64,000 bases of DNA from an uncultured Clostridia bacterium (lineage in GTDB: Bacteria; Bacillota; Clostridia; Christensenellales; CAG-138), in contig CALVWJ010000004.1 of the NCBI GenBank assembly GCA_944366945.1, forward strand, positions 1 to 64,000, given 5' to 3'. The notes under the pieces are model-generated. The model ran no database searches. It saw nothing but the letters and a program-made list of their open reading frames with translations, and had not been told where the DNA came from. Shown piece after piece: positions 1 through 8,466 of the stretch (position 1 is its first letter; each line of letters starts with the position of its first letter). Both the position numbers and the translations under genes were made by a program.

Positions 1-1160
1 TAGTAATAGAATGGTCAAGCAAGGAACCCGGCTTCAGCGCCGTGCGCCAGGCCGGCGAGTCCATCTCCGTGATGATCATCCTCGAAGACGGCCAGGTTGC
101 CTATGGCGACTGCGCTGCCGTGCAGTATAGCGGCGCGGGCGGACGTGATCCGCTGTTCCTCGCCAAGGACTTCATCCCCGTGATCGAAACACACATCAAG
201 CCCAAGCTCGTTGGCCGCGAGGCAGACAGCTTCAAAGGCCTTTCCGAAATGGTGGAAGCCATCACCGTGGATGGCAAGCGCCTGCATACTGCCATCCGTT
301 ATGGCGTAACCCAGGCGATCCTCGATGCAGTAGCCCGCGCTACCGGCCGCATGATGTGCGAAGTTGTTGCCGATGAATATGGATGCACCGTGACGGATCA
401 GCCCCTCAACATCTTCACGCAGTCCGGCGATGACCGCTATTCCAACGCAGACAAAATGATCATCAAAGGCGCGCAGGTTCTTCCCCATGCGCTCATCAAC
501 AATGTGAAAACCAAGTTGGGTGAGCATGGCGAGCTGCTCGCTGAGTATGTGGGCTGGCTGCGTGACCGCGTGTTGAAGCTCCGGCAGGATCCTTCCTACA
601 ACCCTGTTTTCCACATTGACGTTTATGGCACCATCGGCGCAGCATTTGGCAATGACAACTATAAGGGCATGGCGGATTATATCGCAGAGCTCGAAAAGAT
701 CGCAGCGCCGTTCCATCTGCGCATTGAAGGCCCCATGGATGTGGAAGACCGTGAAAAGCAAATGGTCGCCCTCAAAACACTTACCGCTGAGCTCGATGCA
801 CGCGGCGTAAACGTTGAGATCGTTGCCGATGAATGGTGCAATACGCTTGAGGACATCAAGTATTTTGCGGACAACAAAGCCGGCCATATGGTGCAGATCA
901 AAACGCCCGATCTTGGCGGCATTAACAATACCGTGGAAGCCGTGCTCTACTGCAAACGCCTCGGCATCGGCGCATACCAGGGCGGTACCTGCAACGAAAC
1001 GGATCGCTCTGCGCAGATCTGCGTGCAGTGCGCCATGGCAACCCGTCCGGATCAGATCCTTGCCAAACCGGGCATGGGCGTTGATGAAGGCTATATGATC
1101 GTTTACAATGAAATGCAGCGCATTCTTGCCCTGCGTAAAGCAAAGGCCGCCCGCAAATAA
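1..1160 (+). CDS. mal: methylaspartate ammonia-lyase, 5' end missing
   Basis: Converts threo-3-methylaspartate to mesaconate and ammonia in the methylaspartate route of glutamate fermentation. The open frame runs in from the window edge (codons from position 3), so the start lies upstream; about 385 of the usual 413 residues are present. Enolase-superfamily signatures are visible: FHIDVYGT and RIEGPMD (metal ligands Asp and Glu), VADEW (third metal Asp), QIKTPDLGG with the catalytic Lys, and LPHALINN with the conserved His. The C-terminal half is close to my memory of the Clostridium tetanomorphum enzyme. A strong terminator follows directly, so this is the last gene of its operon; glutamate mutase genes would be expected upstream, outside the window. 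Confidence 0.96.
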   Translation, partial: VIEWSSKEPGFSAVRQAGESISVMIILEDGQVAYGDCAAVQYSGAGGRDPLFLAKDFIPVIETHIKPKLVGREADSFKGLSEMVEAITVDGKRLHTAIRYGVTQAILDAVARATGRMMCEVVADEYGCTVTDQPLNIFTQSGDDRYSNADKMIIKGAQVLPHALINNVKTKLGEHGELLAEYVGWLRDRVLKLRQDPSYNPVFHIDVYGTIGAAFGNDNYKGMADYIAELEKIAAPFHLRIEGPMDVEDREKQMVALKTLTAELDARGVNVEIVADEWCNTLEDIKYFADNKAGHMVQIKTPDLGGINNTVEAVLYCKRLGIGAYQGGTCNETDRSAQICVQCAMATRPDQILAKPGMGVDEGYMIVYNEMQRILALRKAKAARK

Positions 1161-1177
1161 GCGTTCCTTTGTTTCTC

Positions 1178-1213
1178 GGCTGCCCGGATCAGCATCTTCG
1201 GGCAGCCTTTTTT
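1178..1213 (+). terminator. intrinsic terminator after mal
   Basis: Perfect 9-bp stem GGCTGCCCG/CGGGCAGCC with a 12-nt loop, followed by six T. It closes the mal operon and separates it from the hydrogenase operon. Confidence 0.93.
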
Positions 1214-1278
1214 CGGGTTTAGGCAAGCCGGTTGCAGCATTTGCTTCATAACCCTTGTTTATAATGGTTGACTTTTAA

Positions 1279-1307
1279 TTGACGAACTTACAAGTATTTA
1301 TTATAAT
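1279..1307 (+). promoter_or_regulatory. sigma-A promoter of the hydrogenase operon
   Basis: TTGACG at 1279-1284, 17-bp spacer, TATAAT at 1302-1307, about 60 bp before the hydrogenase start codon. The surrounding sequence is AT-rich and there is no obvious operator. Confidence 0.8.
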
Positions 1308-1369
1308 TAATATTGTGAATTTTCCGCCCGTTGCTGCGCTGCAAACGGGCGTTGCAAAGGAGAAAACGT

Positions 1370-2824
1370 ATGGCGCTGTTGTTTGATACCCATGTGCAGA
1401 AAATGAAGTATAATGTGCTGCGTGAGGTTGCAAAGCTTGCCTATAACGACGAGCTGACCAGCACGAAACTGATGGAAGTCGCAAAAATCATTATTCCGGA
1501 CGGGAAACCCATGTTCCGCTGCTGCATCTACAAGGAGCGCGCCATCATCAACGAGCGCGTTACTATGGCGCTTGGCGGTGAAGAGGATGGTGCCGTTATC
1601 GGCGTATTGCCCATTGCATGCGATGAGTGCCCAGTGGATGGCATCCAGGTTTCCGCCGCATGCCGCGGTTGCCTGGCGCACCGCTGCATGGACAATTGCC
1701 CCAAAGGTGCTATCTCCATTGTGGATCACCGCGCCGTAATCGATAAAACCAAATGCGTGGAATGTGGCCGCTGCATGGCAGTCTGCCCTTACTCCGCCAT
1801 TGTCAAGCATACGCGGCCCTGCGTAAACGCCTGCAAGCCCAAAGCGATTCATATTGACCCGGAAACGCAAAAAGCCGTGATCGATCAAGACAAATGCATT
1901 TCCTGCGGCGCTTGCGTCTATCAGTGCCCATTTGGTGCGATCACCGATAAGTCCAGCATTACGCAGGTGATCTCGCTCATTCGCAACTCGCATGACAACA
2001 AGGATTATCATGTGTATGCTGTGGTCGCGCCCTCTATGGCCAGCCAGTATCCCAATGCGCTGCCTGAGCAGGTAGTTGCCGGCATCAAGCAGCTGGGCTT
2101 CCATGCGGTGGTGGAAGCGGCCTGGGGTGCGGATATGGTGGCCTGGCTTGAAGCGCAGGAACTCGCGGAAAAAGGGTTCCTAACGTCTTCTTGTTGCCCC
2201 GCCTTTGTAAGCTATATTGAAAAGAATTTCCCCACACTGGCACCAAATGTTTCGCATAACCTTTCTCCAATGGCACAGATTGCCAAATGGCTCCATGAAA
2301 CGGATGCGAACTGCCATGTGGTATTTATTGGGCCTTGCATTGCAAAAAAGGCGGAAACCAAATACACAAAAACCAAACAATATGTGGACTATACCATTAC
2401 CTTTGAGGAAATGCAGGCCATGTTTTCCGCGCGTGGCATCGATGTGACCAAAATGGAGAAAGCGGAACTTGATAACGCTTCTTTCTTCGGCCGCATCTTC
2501 GCACGCTGCGGTGGTCTTGCCACCGCTGTAGAGGAAGCGCTCCGCGAACAGGGTGTGACCGAAGATCAGTTCTCTCTGAAAGCGATTTCGTGCAACGGCA
2601 TCAACGATTGCCGTACCGCGCTCCTCAAGGCGCAAAAAGGCATCCTGGCCGAAAACTTCATTGAAGGCATGGCCTGTGAGGGTGGCTGTATTGGTGGGCC
2701 TGCCTGCTTGAGCCACAGCTCCAAGAACGCCGCGCAAGTAGACGCTTATGGCCGCTCCTCCATGGAGCAGACCATCTCGGACGCCATCAGCGTCCTTCAG
2801 CTGAACGAAACTGCAAACCACTAA
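1370..2824 (+). CDS. [FeFe]-hydrogenase, group-B-like, with ferredoxin clusters
   Basis: Predicted cytoplasmic [FeFe]-hydrogenase of 484 aa that would interconvert protons and H2 with ferredoxin-type electron transfer. The ATG at 1370 is chosen over upstream TTG codons because AAAGGAG lies 7 bp before it. The N-terminal half carries Cys clusters at 98/101/106/110, 129/132/135/139 and 176/179/182/186. The H-cluster domain has TSSCCPAF (272-279), GPCIAKK (321-327) and, near the C-terminus, MACEGGCIGGP. These L1-L3 motifs differ from group A (TSCCPxW, MPCxxKK) and resemble group B. It is first in an operon with a [2Fe-2S] protein and a sensory hydrogenase. No maturase genes (HydE/F/G) lie in the window. 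Confidence 0.92.
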   Translation: MALLFDTHVQKMKYNVLREVAKLAYNDELTSTKLMEVAKIIIPDGKPMFRCCIYKERAIINERVTMALGGEEDGAVIGVLPIACDECPVDGIQVSAACRGCLAHRCMDNCPKGAISIVDHRAVIDKTKCVECGRCMAVCPYSAIVKHTRPCVNACKPKAIHIDPETQKAVIDQDKCISCGACVYQCPFGAITDKSSITQVISLIRNSHDNKDYHVYAVVAPSMASQYPNALPEQVVAGIKQLGFHAVVEAAWGADMVAWLEAQELAEKGFLTSSCCPAFVSYIEKNFPTLAPNVSHNLSPMAQIAKWLHETDANCHVVFIGPCIAKKAETKYTKTKQYVDYTITFEEMQAMFSARGIDVTKMEKAELDNASFFGRIFARCGGLATAVEEALREQGVTEDQFSLKAISCNGINDCRTALLKAQKGILAENFIEGMACEGGCIGGPACLSHSSKNAAQVDAYGRSSMEQTISDAISVLQLNETANH

Positions 2825-2840
2825 TTTTAGGAGGTTCCAT

Positions 2841-3089
2841 ATGATGACGATTTCTGTATGTATCGGCAGCGCATGCCACAAGCGCGGCTCTTATGCCATT
2901 CTCAATCGTTTTAAGGCGCTGGTTGAAGAAAAGGGCGTTTCGGATAAGGTTTCCGTTACCCCTGCATTCTGCTTTGGGGAATGCAAGAACGGCGTAACTG
3001 TGAAGGTGGATGATAAACTTTTCCTTGGCATGACGGAGGAATCCGCCGAGGATGTGTTCAACCGTTACGTTTTACCCAAATTAAGCTGA
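2841..3089 (+). CDS. thioredoxin-like [2Fe-2S] ferredoxin (NuoE-like)
   Basis: Short (82 aa) electron-carrier protein of the thioredoxin-like [2Fe-2S] family. The four ligands are visible as C-x4-C near residues 7-12 and C-x3-C in CFGEC around residue 44, the spacing seen in NuoE/HndA. AGGAGG lies 7 bp before the ATG. It sits 16 bp downstream of the group-B-like hydrogenase and 16 bp upstream of the sensory hydrogenase, which suggests that it carries electrons for, or exchanges them between, the two. Unlike full NuoE (about 160 aa) it lacks the N-terminal helical domain. Confidence 0.88.
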   Translation: MMTISVCIGSACHKRGSYAILNRFKALVEEKGVSDKVSVTPAFCFGECKNGVTVKVDDKLFLGMTEESAEDVFNRYVLPKLS

Positions 3090-3105
3090 TTTTGAGGAGG
3101 GCGGC

Positions 3106-4800
3106 ATGGGGATCCTGCAATTTGAAAGCGTTAACTGCAAGGATTGTTGTAAGTGCATTGGCGTTTGCCCCGTAAAGGCCATTGAAGTAAAGAACCACCG
3201 CGCGATGGTGGTGGAGCGGGATTGCATTTTATGCGGAAACTGCACGGTGGTGTGCCCGCAGAACACGAAGCACGACGTCAACGATGTTGCAGGCGTCCGT
3301 GCCTTGATTCACGATGGGCGCAAGGTAATCGCAAGCGTGGCGCCTTCCTATGCCGCTTATTTCAACGGCTGCGGCCTTGGTGCATTGCGTGCCGCGCTCC
3401 AAAAGCTCGGATTTTCCGATGTGCGCGAAACCGCAGAAGGCGCATACCTCGTAAAATCCGAATATGAAGCATTGCTGCGCGAAAAACATCCCAGCACGGT
3501 GATCTCCTCCTGCTGCACCACGGTGAACGCTTATGTGCAAAAGCATTGCCCAGAAGCGATTCCTCTTCTTGCACCGGTGCTCACCCCCATGCAAGCGCAT
3601 GCACGGCTCATCCATGCGGAAGACCCGGAAGCTGTGCTCGTATTCATCGGGCCCTGCATCTCCAAGAAAGCGGAATGCGAGGAGGATGCCTCCGACCTTG
3701 CCTATGCGATCACCTTTGGTGATCTGTCAGAATGGATGCGCGACATGAACATCGAAATTGAGCCTGCCTCCGATGCGGATCGGCGCCTTTCCCGCTTTTT
3801 CCCAGTGACAGGCGGCATTTTAAAAACCATGGAAAAGCAGCCGGATTATAGCTACCTCGCCGTAGACGGCCCAGAAAACTGCATGCGCGCGCTGCATGAT
3901 GCCGCGGCAGGCAAATTTCCAAACTGCTTCATCGAAATGAGTTTCTGCACCGGCTCCTGCGTGGGCGGCCCGGTTTTCCGCAAGCGGGAGCTGTCGCTTG
4001 CAGCCTCCACGCTGCGCGTTGCGCGCGATGCGGTGGAAAACGATATTGCAGAGCATGGGGCGCCCGATTATGCCTATGCTAAGCCCGGCAATCTTTCCGC
4101 TTCCTTCCGCGATGAGCAGATCTGCTATGCAATGCCCACAGAAAAACAGATCGCCGCGGTTTTCAAAAAGATGGGCAAGGAAAGCCCGGAAGATGAGCTC
4201 AATTGCGGCATGTGTGGTTATCCTTCCTGCCGTGAAAAGGCGATCGCCGTGCTCATGGGGCGTGCGGAAATCACCATGTGCATGCCTTATATGAAGAAGC
4301 GGGCAGAATCCTTCTCGGATAAAATCCTCAGCATCACGCCGGATGCAATCCTTGCGGTGGATCTTGACCTAAAAGTCCAGCAGGTGAACGATGCAGCATG
4401 CAAGATTTTCTCCCTTGAACCGCAGGATATCCTCGGGCAGCCGGTCAGCCGCCTCATCGATGAATTTGATTTTGTCGATCTGATTTCAAGCGGCAATACG
4501 CAATCCGAAAAGTTTACCTTCCTTGCGGAATACAACCTTTATCTCAAGCAATCGTTCTTCTATGATGCAACAAGCGGCATCATCATCTGCATCATGAAGA
4601 ACATCACAAAGGAGAAGCAGAAGCAGAATCAATTGATGCGCCACAAAACGCAGGTTGCGGGCATGGCGGACGACATCGTTGAGAAACAGCTGCGGATCGT
4701 CCATGAGATCGCATCGCTCCTTGGCGAATCCGCCGCAGAAACCAAGCTTGCCATCTCCGAGCTCAAAGATGCCGTGATGATGGAAAACGAGGAGCAATGA
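3106..4800 (+). CDS. hydS: PAS-containing [FeFe]-hydrogenase, group-C-like (sensory)
   Basis: Multidomain protein of 564 aa. Order: two [4Fe-4S] motifs (C11/14/17/21 and C40/43/46/50); an H-cluster domain with SSCCTT, GPCISKK and FCTGSCVGGP; an additional iron-sulfur motif CGMCGYPSC with a later CMP; and a PAS domain over about residues 405-520 with a helical tail. This is the layout of group C hydrogenases, which are thought to sense H2 or redox state rather than make bulk H2. The T in SSCCT, where group A has P, fits that group. The next gene, 4 bp away, is a PP2C-type phosphatase, the expected signalling partner. The link to H2 sensing is inference from the family. Confidence 0.9.
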   Translation: MGILQFESVNCKDCCKCIGVCPVKAIEVKNHRAMVVERDCILCGNCTVVCPQNTKHDVNDVAGVRALIHDGRKVIASVAPSYAAYFNGCGLGALRAALQKLGFSDVRETAEGAYLVKSEYEALLREKHPSTVISSCCTTVNAYVQKHCPEAIPLLAPVLTPMQAHARLIHAEDPEAVLVFIGPCISKKAECEEDASDLAYAITFGDLSEWMRDMNIEIEPASDADRRLSRFFPVTGGILKTMEKQPDYSYLAVDGPENCMRALHDAAAGKFPNCFIEMSFCTGSCVGGPVFRKRELSLAASTLRVARDAVENDIAEHGAPDYAYAKPGNLSASFRDEQICYAMPTEKQIAAVFKKMGKESPEDELNCGMCGYPSCREKAIAVLMGRAEITMCMPYMKKRAESFSDKILSITPDAILAVDLDLKVQQVNDAACKIFSLEPQDILGQPVSRLIDEFDFVDLISSGNTQSEKFTFLAEYNLYLKQSFFYDATSGIIICIMKNITKEKQKQNQLMRHKTQVAGMADDIVEKQLRIVHEIASLLGESAAETKLAISELKDAVMMENEEQ

Positions 4801-4804
4801 AACC

Positions 4805-5965
4805 ATGGAAAGCCTTTTCATTGAAAGCGGGCACGCGAGCATCAATAAGCATGATGAATCGCTTTGCGGCGACTCCTACCATATCACCAAAGATGGCGGG
4901 AAACTGACCATCGTCCTTTCCGATGGGCTGGGAAGTGGCGTAAAAGCAAACATTCTTTCCACGCTCACCTCCACCATTCTTTCCACGCTGATGTCCCGTA
5001 AGTTGCCGGTGGATGAGTGCATTGAAACCGTTGCCTCCACGCTTCCCATGTGCAAAGAGCGCAAACTTGCCTACTCCACGTTCACCATGGCACAGATCGA
5101 GGGCGCGCAGGCCCGCCTGGTGCAATATGATAATCCGCGGGCAATTCTGCTGCGCAATGGCAAGAGCGTAGACTATCCCACAACCGTGCGCTTTATTGGA
5201 GAAAAGGAAATCCATGAAAGCACCCTGCGCCTGCAGGAGAACGACCTAATCGTGCTGATGACCGATGGCATTACCAATGCAGGCGTTGGCAAGGTAATGC
5301 AGGATGGCTGGGCCCGCAAGGACGTAATCGAATGCCTGGAGCGCTGGTATACGCCCGAGCTTTCGCCGCAGCACCTTGCAGCCATGCTGGTGAACGCTGC
5401 GCTTTCGCTCTGCCTGGATTCGCCGGATGACGATATTACCGCGCTCGTATGCAAGGTGCGTGCAAGGCAGGCGGTGAATGTAATCATCGGCCCACCTGCA
5501 GACCCGAAAGACGACGATCGCGTTTTGCGGCTTTTCTTCGCCAAAGAAGGGAAGCACGTGGTCTGCGGCGGCACAACGGCGCACACGGTAAGCCGCTTCC
5601 TGGGCAAGCCCATCATTCCCGTTTTGGAAAGCGGAACGGATACCGTGCCCGCGATTGCGCAGATTGCAGGGGTGGACCTTGTAACCGAAGGCGTCATCAC
5701 GTTGCAACAGGTAGCTGAGCTTGCCGAAAAATACGCTTCGGATAACCGCGTTTCCCTGTCCATCAGCGAAAAAACGGATGGCGTCTCGCTGCTCGCAGAG
5801 CTTCTGTTTGAGCAGGCAACGGATATTACCATCTTCCAGGGGCAGGCGGTAAACGAAGCGCACGACAGCCTGGACATCGGCTTTGATTCCAAGGCCATGC
5901 TGATCAAGCGCCTTACCAAGAGCTTGACCGATATGGGCAAAAACGTCAAAGTAAGCCGGTGCTAA
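4805..5965 (+). CDS. SpoIIE/PP2C-family serine phosphatase
   Basis: Protein of 386 aa with PP2C (SpoIIE-type) metal-binding signatures: SDGLGSG, MTDGITNA and PDDDITALV, all in the N-terminal 220 residues. It probably dephosphorylates a serine or threonine residue on an unidentified partner. The C-terminal 160 residues form a separate region I do not recognise. It follows the sensory hydrogenase by 4 bp and is the last gene of the operon. Sensory hydrogenase plus PP2C is a recurrent pairing in Clostridia, so the pair is likely to turn redox or H2 status into protein phosphorylation. No kinase or anti-sigma gene is nearby. Confidence 0.87.
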   Translation: MESLFIESGHASINKHDESLCGDSYHITKDGGKLTIVLSDGLGSGVKANILSTLTSTILSTLMSRKLPVDECIETVASTLPMCKERKLAYSTFTMAQIEGAQARLVQYDNPRAILLRNGKSVDYPTTVRFIGEKEIHESTLRLQENDLIVLMTDGITNAGVGKVMQDGWARKDVIECLERWYTPELSPQHLAAMLVNAALSLCLDSPDDDITALVCKVRARQAVNVIIGPPADPKDDDRVLRLFFAKEGKHVVCGGTTAHTVSRFLGKPIIPVLESGTDTVPAIAQIAGVDLVTEGVITLQQVAELAEKYASDNRVSLSISEKTDGVSLLAELLFEQATDITIFQGQAVNEAHDSLDIGFDSKAMLIKRLTKSLTDMGKNVKVSRC

Positions 5966-6190
5966 ATCCGCTTCCAATCTGCGGCATTGCTGCGTTTGGT
6001 GCCTTAAGGTTTGGGGCTCCGCCTAAGAAGCTCCCTTCGGATTTGGTGGCAGGCAAGAGAAAGCCCCTTCCGTGCGGGGCAGCAGATCCGCAAAAGCCCT
6101 TGCGCAGCAAAGGTTTCTTTGCATAACCTTCCAGCTATGCCGGAAGTAAGCCTTGAAAAAGTTGCCCAGACACTTTTGGGGCAGACTGCA
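5966..6190 (+). ncRNA. candidate structured RNA, class unknown
   Basis: A 300-bp interval without a convincing ORF folds by hand into nested long-range helices. CTTC 5971-5974 pairs with GAAG 6143-6146, CGGCAT 5982-5987 with ATGCCG 6137-6142, and TGCTGCG 5988-5994 with CGCAGCA 6103-6109. The 3' side bulge contains a hairpin AAGGTT 6110-6115/AACCTT 6125-6130. Inside lies CGGAT 6038-6042/ATCCG 6086-6090, enclosing GCCCC 6063-6067/GGGGC 6076-6080. A strong terminator follows. A long duplex with a hairpin in a 3'-strand bubble recalls 6S RNA in outline, but I cannot match a consensus. The signatures of RNase P, SRP and tmRNA are absent. It may be a 3' UTR product or an independent RNA. Confidence 0.4.
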
Positions 6191-6215
6191 ACGAGGGCAA
6201 CCCGCCCTCGTTTTT
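6191..6215 (+). terminator. intrinsic terminator
   Basis: Perfect stem ACGAGGGC/GCCCTCGT with a 5-nt loop and T5. It ends transcription from the hydrogenase operon and/or the structured RNA just upstream. Confidence 0.9.
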
Positions 6216-6268
6216 CTTAAAAGTCCACACAACCCGATAAACTAAAAAGCATCAATGTTGGAGGCGCC

Positions 6269-6661
6269 ATGGCAGTTTCAAGTATAAGAGCCGTTCTCGC
6301 ATGCGATGTAGAAAAGGTATGGGAAACCGTTACCTCCAGGGAGAATTACGCCTGGCGAAGCGATTTGAGCAGGATAGAATCGCTAAACGAACGGGAGTTC
6401 ATTGAATACACAGTAGACGGCGTTGCGACAAGGTTTTGCACTACCGCTATAGAACCCTGTAAGCGTTGGGAATTCGATATGGAAAACAGCAGGATGAGAG
6501 GCCATTGGGCTGGCATATTTACCGCAAGGGAATGCCACACTGAGATCGTTCTCACCGAAACCGTAACGGCAAAAAAGCTTTTGCTGCGCCCCTTTGTAAA
6601 GGCTTATTTAAAAAAGCAGCAGGCACGCTATGTTTCCGATTTAAAAAAGGCGCTGCTCTAG
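6269..6661 (+). CDS. SRPBCC (START-like) family protein
   Basis: 130-aa protein resembling the polyketide cyclase/START-like SRPBCC superfamily, which forms a small hydrophobic ligand cavity. The visible hallmarks are the opening SSIRAVLACDVEKVWETVT and a C-terminal amphipathic helix ending YLKKQQARYVSDLKKAL, typical of the last helix in that fold. GGAGG lies 6 bp before the ATG. It is a single-gene unit between two terminators. The ligand and role cannot be told from sequence. Confidence 0.75.
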   Translation: MAVSSIRAVLACDVEKVWETVTSRENYAWRSDLSRIESLNEREFIEYTVDGVATRFCTTAIEPCKRWEFDMENSRMRGHWAGIFTARECHTEIVLTETVTAKKLLLRPFVKAYLKKQQARYVSDLKKALL

Positions 6662-6680
6662 CAGGCAGCGCTTCGTTTTT
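6650..6680 (+). terminator. intrinsic terminator overlapping the SRPBCC gene end
   Basis: GCGCTGC 6650-6656 pairs with GCAGCGC 6665-6671, followed by TTCGTTTTT. The 5' arm is inside the last codons of the gene. Confidence 0.7.
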
Positions 6681-6681
6681 A

Positions 6682-6710
6682 GCGCCCGAAGTCTTTCCGG
6701 GCGCCTTTTT
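6682..6710. terminator. terminator between convergent genes
   Basis: GCGCCCG 6682-6688 pairs with CGGGCGC 6698-6704, then T5 on the plus strand. It lies between the convergent SRPBCC gene and nagK, 7 bp from the nagK stop. Confidence 0.75.
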
Positions 6711-6716
6711 ATGCTT

Positions 6717-7640
6717 TTATTTAAGGGATGGTCCACCGCGTTCTACAGCCGCAAGCGCCATGCGCGCCGCCCCTTCTGCAGCGGATGTCTTTAGCACAAA
6801 AACCTCCAAATTAGGATACAGCGTTTGCAAATGCGCCGTTACGCCCTCCGCCACGCAGGCAATGTTTTTGAGTATCCCGCCGGAAAGGGCAAGCCGGCTT
6901 TCCTGCAGCCCCAGCCGCAGCACAACGGCCGAGGCAAGCTGGCAAAGTTGCTCTATTGCGTTTTGCAGAATATCGCATGCAACAGCGTCCCCTTCTGCAA
7001 CGGCAGCCGGAAGAAGCGGTGCATATGCAGCAGGATTCCCCTGCTTCTCCCCTTCCGTATAGAGCGCATGGATGAGCGGTTCGAGATCGTGCGTTCCGAA
7101 TTGGGCCAGCACGCGCTCCTTCAGCACGGTTGGGCGCCCGCAGCCATCATGCGCGCGCACCACCGCCGAAAGGATATCCCTTCCAATGGCATAGCCGCTG
7201 CCACCATCGCTGATCTTATAGCCCCACCCGCCGGCCCGCGCCGTATCTCCACTTCCGTTACGTCCAAAGCAGATTGAACCCGTCCCGGAAATCAGAACCG
7301 CGCCCGGAGCCTCTCCATGTGCAGCATAAAGCGCAGCGGCTTGATCGCCCACGAACATACATGGGCCTTCATATCCTTCCGCGCGAAGCATCCGTTCCAA
7401 TGTTCCGCTCAATTCCGGGTTGCTCATGCCGGCACAGCCGATGCAGAGCATGCGGCATGCTTCACCCTGCGCAAGCATCATTTGCACCACGCTGTGTAAG
7501 CTCTGCGCCACCTCCGCCTGTGGCCTGCTGTTTAAATTGAGGGAGCCGGCTAAGCCACTCCGGATCAGCCTGCCCTCTGCATCCAGCAGCACGCATTCCG
7601 TTTTGGTGCCGCCGCCATCTATACCTGCAACAAACCCCAT
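6717..7640 (-). CDS. nagK: N-acetylglucosamine/N-acetylmuramate kinase (BadF/BcrA ATPase family)
   Basis: 307-aa ASKHA-fold sugar kinase. The phosphate-1 motif GIDGGGTKTE is at the very N-terminus, GTGSICFG with GGWGYKISDGGSG forms the second nucleotide region, and LALSGGILKN is the adenosine motif. The start is 3 bp after the murQ stop, with GAAGG inside the end of murQ, so the two are translated together. Next to murQ it most likely makes MurNAc-6-P and GlcNAc-6-P from cell-wall sugars, as MurK does in clostridia. Pure GlcNAc kinase is the alternative. Confidence 0.88.
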   Translation of the reverse strand: MGFVAGIDGGGTKTECVLLDAEGRLIRSGLAGSLNLNSRPQAEVAQSLHSVVQMMLAQGEACRMLCIGCAGMSNPELSGTLERMLRAEGYEGPCMFVGDQAAALYAAHGEAPGAVLISGTGSICFGRNGSGDTARAGGWGYKISDGGSGYAIGRDILSAVVRAHDGCGRPTVLKERVLAQFGTHDLEPLIHALYTEGEKQGNPAAYAPLLPAAVAEGDAVACDILQNAIEQLCQLASAVVLRLGLQESRLALSGGILKNIACVAEGVTAHLQTLYPNLEVFVLKTSAAEGAARMALAAVERGGPSLK

Positions 7641-7643
7641 GGT

Positions 7644-8465
7644 TCAGACCTTCCGCTGCGCCTGCAGTTGCGCCAACGCGCGATCCACACGCATATCCGA
7701 AGCAAGCAGCGCGGCCTCAGCTTCCGCTGCTTCCACGCCCGCCGTTTCGCACAGGATGCGCACAGCGCGCCCGCGCAGCTTTTCATTGGTAGCCGCAAGG
7801 CTCGTCATCACGCCGCCTTTTGCATAGCCAAGGCGCACCATCGTGGCCGTTGAGATCATATTCAGCACAAGTTTTTGCGCCGTGCCGGCTTTCATGCGCG
7901 TCGAACCTGCAATCACCTCCGGCCCTACGATGGGCGCAATGCAAACATCCACGCATGCGCCAAGCCGCGTGCCCGCATTGTTTACAATTGCCGCCGTGGC
8001 TGCGCCAAGCGCCTTTGCGCGCGTAACGGCGCCGATCACATAGCGGGCAGAGCCGCTCGCGCTGATCCCAATCACAAGATCATGCGGGCCGACGCCTTGA
8101 GCATCCATCAGCGCGGCGCCTGCTTCCGGGTCATCCTCGGCACCTTCTACTGCATTGCGCAGTGCGATATCCCCGCCGGCGATAAAGCCCTGCACAAACG
8201 TGGGCGGCACGCCAAATGTGGGTGGGCATTCACTTGCGTCCAACACGCCGAGGCGGCCGGATGTGCCTGCGCCCACATAGAGTATGCGCCCTTGATTTTC
8301 AAGCGCCTGTACAGCCAGGTCGACCACCGCTGCAATCCGCGGAAGCTCCGGCTCAATCGCAAGGGGTACAAGCCTGTCTTCCTCATTCATTAACTGAAGC
8401 AGGGCTGGCGTATCATTGAGGGCAATTGCCCCAGTGCGTGGGTTTTTCTGTTCTGTCGTCATCAT
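7644..8465 (-). CDS. murQ: N-acetylmuramic acid 6-phosphate etherase
   Basis: SIS-domain etherase that cleaves the lactyl ether of MurNAc-6-P to give GlcNAc-6-P and D-lactate. Motifs include TTEQKNPRT at the N-terminus, GAGTSGRLGVLDASE, the ISASG phosphosugar-binding segment and GSTRMKAGTAQK. The ATG at 8465 (MMTTEQ) is preferred to upstream ATGs, which lie inside the preceding gene; it begins 1 bp after that gene's stop. At 273 aa it is slightly shorter than E. coli MurQ (298). It forms a peptidoglycan-recycling pair with the kinase downstream. Confidence 0.93.
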   Translation of the reverse strand: MMTTEQKNPRTGAIALNDTPALLQLMNEEDRLVPLAIEPELPRIAAVVDLAVQALENQGRILYVGAGTSGRLGVLDASECPPTFGVPPTFVQGFIAGGDIALRNAVEGAEDDPEAGAALMDAQGVGPHDLVIGISASGSARYVIGAVTRAKALGAATAAIVNNAGTRLGACVDVCIAPIVGPEVIAGSTRMKAGTAQKLVLNMISTATMVRLGYAKGGVMTSLAATNEKLRGRAVRILCETAGVEAAEAEAALLASDMRVDRALAQLQAQRKV

Positions 8466-8466
8466 A

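Noticed and set aside
15..1226. 403-codon minus-strand ORF opposite mal
   Set aside because: Antisense shadow; methylaspartate ammonia-lyase motifs are on the plus strand.
6191..6215. T-box leader before the SRPBCC gene
   Set aside because: The hairpin resembles a T-box terminator at first sight, but the T-box sequence (GGGTGGNACCGCG) and specifier stem are missing.
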